In this document: one piece after another, positions 57,701 to 64,000 of the stretch | Layout: each line of letters opens with the position of its first letter | How positions within the stretch are numbered: the first letter of the stretch is position 1 | Assembly: GCA_949316495.1 (NCBI GenBank) | Contig: OX439002.1 | Location: 6,603,501 to 6,667,500, forward strand | Reading direction: 5' to 3' | Source: Amphiduros pacificus | Lineage: Eukaryota; Annelida; Polychaeta; Phyllodocida; Hesionidae | Length of the DNA: 64,000 bases | Made by a program: the position numbers and the translations under genes | Notes under the pieces: generated by a model | Seen by the model: only the letters and a program-made list of their open reading frames with translations | Databases searched by the model: none | Told to the model about the DNA's origin: nothing

Positions 57701-60145
57701 CTTCCTCGGGATTATCTGCATCAGCAACCTCAGCACCTTCATCAAACTTGCTGCCCCGGCATGCCTGAAATCAAACAGCCTCTAAAGAACCTCTACTTCA
57801 TACAGTTTGGGATTTGCGAAAATTACATGTTTAATGAGATGATTGGTTTTGGGCCATAGATTACCTGTATGAGGAATAGTTTGGGTTTGGGCAATGGATT
57901 ACCTGTATGAGGAATAGTTTGGGTTTGGCCAATAGATTACCTGTATGAGGAATAGTTTGGGTTTGGGCAATGGATTACCTGTATGAAGAATAGTTTGGGT
58001 TTGGGCAATAGATTACCTGTATGAAGAATAGTTTGGGTTTGGGCAATAGATTACCTGTATGAAGAATAGTTTGGGTTTGGGCAATAGATTACCTGTATGA
58101 AGAATAGTTTGGGTTTGGGCAATAGATTACCTGTATGAAGAATAGTTTGCGTTTGGGCAATAGATTACCTGTATGAAGAATAGTTTGGTTTTGGGCAATA
58201 GATTACCTGTATGAAGAATAGTTTGGGTTTGGGCAATAAATTACCTGTATGAAGAATAGTTTGGGTTTGCCCACTAGGCTCTTACACCTGTCCCCCTTGA
58301 GGGGCTCCAGGATGGTGTCAAGTTTGATGATGGAGTCCACGCCATACACCAAGCCCTCATCGCCGTGACTGAGGATCGCCAGCACGAAGCAGTCACACTC
58401 ACTGTGGTCCTTCTTAGACACTGAAGGAACAAGACACAAAGTCACAGGATAGGCAACATAAAGCAGTCACACGCGCTGTGTTAGTTCTTAGACACTGAAG
58501 GAACAAGACACAAAGTCACAAGACAGACAACATAAAGCAGTCACACGCGCTGTGTTAGTTCTTAGACACTGAAGGAACAAGACACAAAGTCACAAGATAG
58601 ACAGCATAAAGCAGTCACACGCGCTGTGTTAGTTCTTAGACACTGAAGGATCAAGACACAAAGTCACAGGATAGGCAAGATAGACAACATAAAACAGTCA
58701 CACTCACTGTGGTCCTTCTTAGACACTGAAGGAACAAGACACAAAGTCACAAGATAGACAACATAAAACAGTCACACTCACAGTGGTCCTTCTGAGACAC
58801 TGAAGGAACAAGACACAAAGTCACAAGATAGACAGTATAAAGCAGTCACACTCGCTGTGTTAGTTCTTAGACATTGAAGGAGCAAGACACAAAGTCACAA
58901 GACAGACAGCATAAAGCAGTCACACTTGCTGTGTTCTGTATTGGGCAAGAGGAACAAGACACCATCACAGGGTAGTATATGCATTCTGAATGATATATAA
59001 TACTATATGAGAAATCATTGACGAATAAAGAAATTGACTTGCTGTTAACAGTGGCTTTGAGCATCTCTGTTACGGTCTGATTATGGAGGAGATCAACATC
59101 AAATCCCAGAGCACTGAGGCGAATCTTAAGACTAGCAGCATCAATATCAGATCCTTTCCTCTCTTTCATACCAGTTCGAGGATGAAACCTACAAATAGAT
59201 TTATATTTGTTGAAAAAAAACATTATATATAATCTTATAATGTGTATCGATTTGGATAATCATAATGATTGAAATGGCAAAACCTACTTTTTATTGTTGA
59301 TAATGATGGCATATCCTCTTTGGGGGTAGTTCATGTTATATGTGAAGCCCGTTTCTCCCTTCAGTGGGTCAGGGCGCAGGACCCCGGGGTCTGATGTTAT
59401 CCCTAAAGTACCCATCTGCTGAGGTAAACTGTTATAAGATAAATATATTTTACAATACAAATGTTGTAATCTATAGCGTCTGTACATTTACCTAACCTCA
59501 TGGAGTATTTTGTTTCTAAATTTTATCCTTTCACAGAAATCCTGAAATCGTATTGTTTCACAAAAGTCTGGTACATTATTTCCATCTATTGGTTTTCATG
59601 ATTTACTCTGCTTGAAATGAAAAATATCATTCACGCACTTCAGACAAATCATAGATATACTTCATACTACTTGGTATTGGGGTATGTGTACATAATGTTG
59701 CTTCACGGACTGGCTTTACAGTTAATCCAAATACTATTGACGTATATTTTATATTTCACACATATCGTTGTTTTGTGGCAGATGCCGGCTGAAATGAACG
59801 GATGGAACATTAGGTGAGAAGGAAAGTATGTCTCCTGATGATCTTATTTTGACATATCGACATGCTAGCCAATAAACAAGACACGTGCAGATTTAAGGCT
59901 TGAATCGTATAACTAAACTGGGAGCATCAATAATTTTGGGATTGACTTTAAGAAAGTGTTATGTAGAACTTAAAATAACTGTATCTTTGACATAAATATA
60001 TAAACAATGTAATATAAATAATGTAATATATAAACGGAATGTGACAAATGGCTTACCATGAGGAACCTTTGAAGTCTACAGAATCCTGCCCACCAGGGGC
60101 AGTACCATCGCCACCAGGGGGCTTGGCTGCATCCACCTTTTCCAT
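51752..60145 (-). CDS. Executioner caspase, caspase-3/7 type, six coding exons
   Basis: Exons 60145-60057, 59428-59288, 59188-59043, 58420-58245, 57764-57632 and 51990-51752 join in phase to 307 residues. The prodomain is short, with DSVD ending at residue 24, as at the caspase-7 prodomain cleavage site. Arg87 lies in the S1 pocket position, His144 in ILSHGDEG and Cys186 in QACRG (Q184 closes exon 4, ACRG opens exon 5); His144, Cys186 and Arg87 match human caspase-7 numbering. The acidic linker [11 protein letters not shown] separates large and small subunits. The small subunit has [21 protein letters not shown] and the end [18 protein letters not shown]. The protein would be a cytosolic Asp-specific cysteine protease that carries out apoptosis. 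All key residues are present. Intron 3 appears to be GC-AG, and introns 3, 4 and 5 carry arrays derived from adjoining exon edges. Confidence 0.95.
51985..57410 (-). repeat. 44-bp array built on the caspase exon 6 acceptor, about 120 copies
   Basis: Read on minus, each unit ends TTTATGATATTGTAG, the same bases that form the real 3' splice site of exon 6, and continues with GGTATT, the first six bases of that exon, before the next unit starts GTACTCTAGTGTATGTTATA. The real exon is at the low-coordinate end. The array fills about 5.4 of the 5.6 kb of intron 5. Copies are nearly identical in the middle and decay near 57,250-57,410. Larger blocks recur: for example about 52,340-53,400 is closely repeated at about 53,800-54,540 and again near 54,950-55,660. 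Confidence 0.95.
57411..57631. other. Remaining unique part of caspase intron 5
   Basis: AT-rich decayed array edge and the donor flank of exon 5 (CCAG|GTATGA at 57,631). No other feature. Confidence 0.6.
57861..58269 (-). repeat. 38-bp array made from caspase exon 4 3' edge and its donor
   Basis: Each minus-strand unit is CAAACCCAAACTATTC plus TTCATACAG (the last 25 bases of exon 4, encoding KPKLFFIQ) followed by GTAATCTATTGCC. The real exon end and donor are at 58,245. Ten additional donors follow at an exact 38-base spacing down to about 57,865. The array covers most of the 480-base intron 4. Confidence 0.95.
58387..58945 (-). repeat. 74-bp array made from caspase exon 4 5' edge and its acceptor
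   Basis: Minus-strand units contain CTTGTTCCTTCAG|TGTCTAAG, the true 3' splice site of exon 4, followed by about 34 exon bases (codons for [10 protein letters not shown]), then ~40 intron bases. The real copy is at 58,420. Six further acceptor copies lie near 58,494, 58,568, 58,642, 58,724, 58,800 and 58,874. The copies near 58,692-58,724 keep the exonic bases almost unchanged; others have diverged to GCGCTGTGTTAGTTC in the exonic part. Confidence 0.92.
59037..59044 (-). other. GC-type 5' splice site of caspase intron 3
   Basis: Exon 3 reads ACTGTTAACA|GCAAGT. Using this GC donor joins in phase with the acceptor CTTCAG|TG at 58,421, giving [14 protein letters not shown], which fits the caspase family. 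No GT nearby gives the right phase. The +2 to +6 bases CAAGT fit the known GC-AG consensus. Confidence 0.75.
59429..60056. other. Caspase intron 1
   Basis: Unique AT-rich intron between TG|GTAAGC at 60,056 and AACAG|T at 59,429. It has no array, in contrast to introns 3-5. Confidence 0.7.
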
Positions 60146-60339
60146 CCTTCAGCTTGCTCTCCGATGTTTCCTTCTAACCTGAACAATTTGTTCTTGATTA
60201 CCAAACATTGCATGGACCAGTGAAATAGACTGTTGTTTATAATCAAATTTATTTTAGTATCTCATTTACAACAGGCTATTTACATTGCTTGAATATTTGT
60301 AATTTATTGGTTTCTCATATTTATCACCATCATCCCTCT
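60146..60339 (-). promoter_or_regulatory. Caspase 5' leader with likely splice acceptor
   Basis: TTGTTCAG|GTTAGAAGG at 60,179 (minus) is a good acceptor about 33 bases upstream of the ATG. It suggests that the leader is spliced and that the array beginning at 60,340 lies in a 5' UTR intron. This is inference from consensus only. Confidence 0.35.
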
Positions 60340-62735
60340 CAGGTATCCTGGGTTTACATCAATGAACCTATCACACCTATCTCTGATATATATCCTGGAT
60401 TTACATAAATGAACTTATCACACCAACCTCTGTCTGATATATAACCTGGGTTTACATCAATGAACCTATCCCACCTATCTCTGTCTGATATATATCCTGG
60501 GTTTACATCAATGAACCTATCCCACCTATCTCTGTCTGATATATATCATAGGTTTACATCAATGAACCTATCCCGCCTGTCTGTGTCTGATATATATCCT
60601 ATGTTTACATCAATGAACCTATGCCACCTATCTCTGTCTGATATATATCCTGGGTTTACATCAATGAACCTATCCCACCAATCTCTGTCTGATATATAAC
60701 CTGGGTTTACATCAATGAACCTATCCCGCCTATCTCTGTCTGATATATAACCTGGGTTTACATCAATGAACCTATCCCGCCTATCTCTGTCTGATATATA
60801 ACCTGGGTTTACATCAATGAACCTATCCCACCTATCTCTGTATGATATATATCCTATGTTTACATCAATGAACCTATCCTACCTATCTCTGTCTGATATA
60901 TATCCTGGGTTTACATCAATGAACCTATCCCACCAATCTCTGTCTGATATATATCATAGGTTTACATCAATGAACCTATCCCGCCTATCTCTGTCTGATA
61001 TATATCCTGGGTTTACATCAATGAACCTATCCCACCAATCTCTGTCTGATATATATCCTATGTTTACATCAATGAACCTATTCCACCTATCTCTGTCTGA
61101 TATATATCCTGGGTTTACATCAATGAACCTATTCCACCTATCTCTGTCTGATATATATCCTGGGTTTACATCAATGAACCTATCCCACCTATCTCTGATA
61201 TATATCCTGGGTTTACATCAATGAACCTATCCCGCCTGTCTCTGATATATATCCTAGGTTTACATCAATGAACCTATCCCACCTATCTCTGTCTGATATA
61301 TATCCTGGGTTTACATCAATGAACCTATCCCGCCTGTCTCTGTCTGATATATATCATAGGTTTACATCAATGAACCTATCCCACCTATCTCTGTCTGATA
61401 TATATCCTAGGTTTACATCAATGAACCTATCCCACCTATCTCTGTCTGATATATATCATAGGTTTACATCAATGAACATATCCCACCTATCTCTGTCTGA
61501 TATATAACCTGGGTTTACATCAATGAACCTATCCCGCCTGTCTGTGTCTGATATATATCCTAGGTTTACATCAATGAACCTATCCCACCAATCTCTGTCT
61601 GATATATATCCTGGGTTTACATCAATGAACCTATCCCACCTATCTCTGTCTGATATATATCATAGGTTTACATCAATGAACCTATCCCACCTATCTCTGA
61701 TATATATCCTGGGTTTACATCAATGAACCTATCCCGCCTGTCTCTGATATATATCCTAGGTTTACATCAATGAACCTATCCCACCTATCTCTGTCTGATA
61801 TATATCCTGGGTTTACATCAATGAACCTATCCCACCTATCTCTGTCTGATATATATCCTAGGTTTACATCAATGAACCTATCCCACCTATCTCTGTCTGA
61901 TATATATCCTAGGTTTACATCAATGAACCTATCCCACCAATCTCTGACTGATATATATCCTGGGTTTACATAAATGTACCTATCCCGCCTGTCTCTGTCT
62001 GATATATATCATAGGTTTACATCAATGAACCTATCCCACCTATCTCTGTCTGATATATATCCTAGGTTTACATCAATGAACCTATCCCACCTATCTCTGT
62101 CTGATATATATCATAGGTTTACATCAATGAACCTATCCCACCTATCTCTGTCTGATATATAACCTGGGTTTACATCAATGAACCTATCCCGCCTGTCTGT
62201 GTCTGATATATATCCTAGGTTTACATCAATGAACCTATCCCACCAATCTCTGTCTGATATATATCCTGGGTTTACATCAATGAACCTATCCCACCTATCT
62301 CTGTCTGATATATATCCTGGGTTTACATCAATGAACCTATCCCGCCTGTCTCTGTCTGATATATATCATAGGTTTACATCACTGAACCTATCCCACCTAT
62401 CTCTGTCTGATATATAACCTGGGTTTACATCAATGAACCTATCCCACCTATCTCTGTCTGATATATATCATAGGTTTACATCAATGAACCTATCCCGCAT
62501 GTCTCTGATATATATCCTAGGTTTACATCAATGAACCTATCCCACCTATCTCTGTCTGATATATAACCTGGGTTTACATCAATGAACCTATCCCGCCTGT
62601 CTGTATCTGATATATAACCTGGGTTTACATCAATGAACCTATCCCGCCTGTCTGTGTCTGATATATATCCTGGGTTTACATCAATGTACCTATTTTACTT
62701 ATCTCTGTCTGATATATTGGGTTTACATCTAATGA
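60340..62735. repeat. 51-bp minisatellite upstream of the caspase gene, about 47 copies
   Basis: The unit contains TTTACATCAATGAACCTATC, CCACCTATCTCTGTCTGATA and TATATCCTGGG; a 47-base form lacks CTGT. Blocks repeat at higher order: about 61,190-61,690 is closely matched at about 61,680-62,350. The 17-codon period opens one plus-strand frame; it is not a gene. Confidence 0.95.
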
Positions 62736-63892
62736 ATATATTCCACAAACATACGGTAAGATATCACAATAAACATATATAATTTATGTCTTATATGTCC
62801 ACTTTTTATTTCTTTAGAAGCCTCTGAGACCAGTATGATCCTGTTGGATATAAATAGATACATCTATGTTCTGATTATTCCCTGTCCCAGTTGCGACAAT
62901 GTCCGACTTGCATCTCCATATAATGTATGTTCTCGTTTTTGCCATTGATCTTTTACTTAAATTAACAAGTCAGCCATTAACATATATCATTTCCATCATG
63001 AGTAGACTTATATCACCAAGTAAATCGGATTTATATGGTTATATTTTATGCAGTTTATCAAACTGAACTGTCAAATGTTGACTAAAGTTGAGCTGTTTAT
63101 TAAACAAAATCGTTTGTGTACTTTCCACTGATAAGCGAATGTAGGTCTTGTCCTGGGTGTCACTCGATATGCCCCGGTGGCTGTGAATTTTCAACAACAA
63201 ATTTAATTCTAACTCAAAATTAAAATTCCTCCTGCGCATTGTAATTGAATGTCTATGCACACCTACAACAAACTGACTGTAGTGCTCAACTTGTTTATAA
63301 AGAAAATACCTGTACATTTCATGATCATTATAATACGGTAAACATACTGTTGACTGACAAGTTCATACCACACCAATTTCCTTGACTTATAAGGTTATGT
63401 GCCTACCTCAAACACGTCATATATTTACAGAACTGATGTCAAGATGGTAATGGTTGAAACTCACTTTATAACTGCTCTCTCATTGAATCCATGTATTGCT
63501 GCAAGGATAGCAAAATTGGACCAGTATACTTCCGGATCCGGTTCAATCAGCTGACGATGGTAGCATGTGGGACCACGTCGTATTTGTTGATGTGTTTGTC
63601 ACAGTGAATCTAATGTGTTATTGGAGTCTATTTCTCTTCAAATACTATGAACAAACAAACATCCTATTAGTAATATAACTAACTGTACATTTCTTAGGAC
63701 TGTCAGAATACTAGAATATACGTCTTATCATCAAATACGAGGACGTAGAAGGAATTTCAAAAATACATTTCTTAATTTGATCTCCAAGAAAGTTGAAGGA
63801 AATTTTGTTTTATTTGTCATTGTTATTTAACCAGCTTTCTCAAACTATAAATTCCGAGCTGATATCTTTACTGAACTCATGGTGTGTGACAG
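62736..63892. other. Upstream flank of the caspase gene
   Basis: AT-rich DNA with no coding feature. A possible first exon and promoter within it is listed separately. Confidence 0.4.
63459..63600 (-). promoter_or_regulatory. Possible promoter or first non-coding exon of the caspase gene
   Basis: The minus strand carries CCGGAAGT, an ETS-type motif, at 63,528-63,535 in a locally GC-richer patch, and TATAAA|GTGAGT at 63,465, which can be read as a donor or as a TATA-like box. Either would place the transcription start here, about 3.4 kb upstream of the ATG. Confidence 0.25.
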
Positions 63893-64000
63893 TCATTCCA
63901 ATCACATACTAATCATGCCACATCACATACCAATCATACCAAACCACATACTAATCATGCCACATCACATACCAATCATACCAAACCACATACAAAACAT
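63893..64000. repeat. Start of a further tandem array, cut by the window end
   Basis: Copies of CACATACCAATCATACCAAA and CACATACTAATCATGCCACA alternate in an approximately 50-bp period up to the last base. Confidence 0.8.

Overview
This is an animal (metazoan) nuclear DNA window. It has spliced genes with GT-AG introns (and one GC-AG intron), AT-rich intergenic DNA, and an exceptional load of tandem repeats. The gene content is a ZIP11-type zinc transporter, an executioner caspase and an intron-poor RING/B-box protein with a propeller-like tail. It fits an invertebrate, and a mollusc or other lophotrochozoan is my best guess, but nothing in the sequence fixes the species.

Layout. Positions 1-28,000 hold no gene I can recognise. 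They are a chain of minisatellites (units of 16 to about 58 bp) separated by AT-rich DNA. Three genes then lie in a row, all on the minus strand. SLC39A11 (ZIP11) spans 28,864-39,957 in nine coding exons and predicts 337 residues. A RING/B-box (TRIM-like) gene spans 44,668-48,966 in one coding exon and predicts 1,432 residues, including about 24 copies of an acidic 14-residue repeat. A caspase-3/7-type executioner caspase spans 51,752-60,145 in six coding exons and predicts 307 residues. A roughly 1-kb element with terminal inverted repeats (50,328-51,329) sits between the last two genes. One possible plus-strand exon lies at 43,739-43,929. By my estimate tandem arrays cover about 29 kb of the 64 kb.

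The most unusual observation is that four of the intronic arrays are built from the edge of the neighbouring exon together with its authentic splice site. (1) SLC39A11 exon 8: an 87-bp unit made of the last 77 exon bases plus the first 10 intron bases with the 5' splice site, with about 44 further donor copies filling intron 8. (2) Caspase exon 6: a 44-bp unit carrying the 3' splice site and the first six exon bases, with about 120 copies filling intron 5. (3) Caspase exon 4, 3' edge: a 38-bp unit with the last 25 exon bases and the donor, with 10 extra copies in intron 4. (4) Caspase exon 4, 5' edge: a 74-bp unit with the first ~34 exon bases and the acceptor, with about 6 extra copies in intron 3. 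These introns are therefore packed with decoy splice sites next to the real ones. In every case examined, use of most decoys would shift the frame or meet a stop, so the correct outermost site must be chosen to make the protein.

The three genes have unrelated cell roles (zinc transport, possible ubiquitin-ligase or scaffold function, and apoptosis). Nothing in the sequence shows that they work together.
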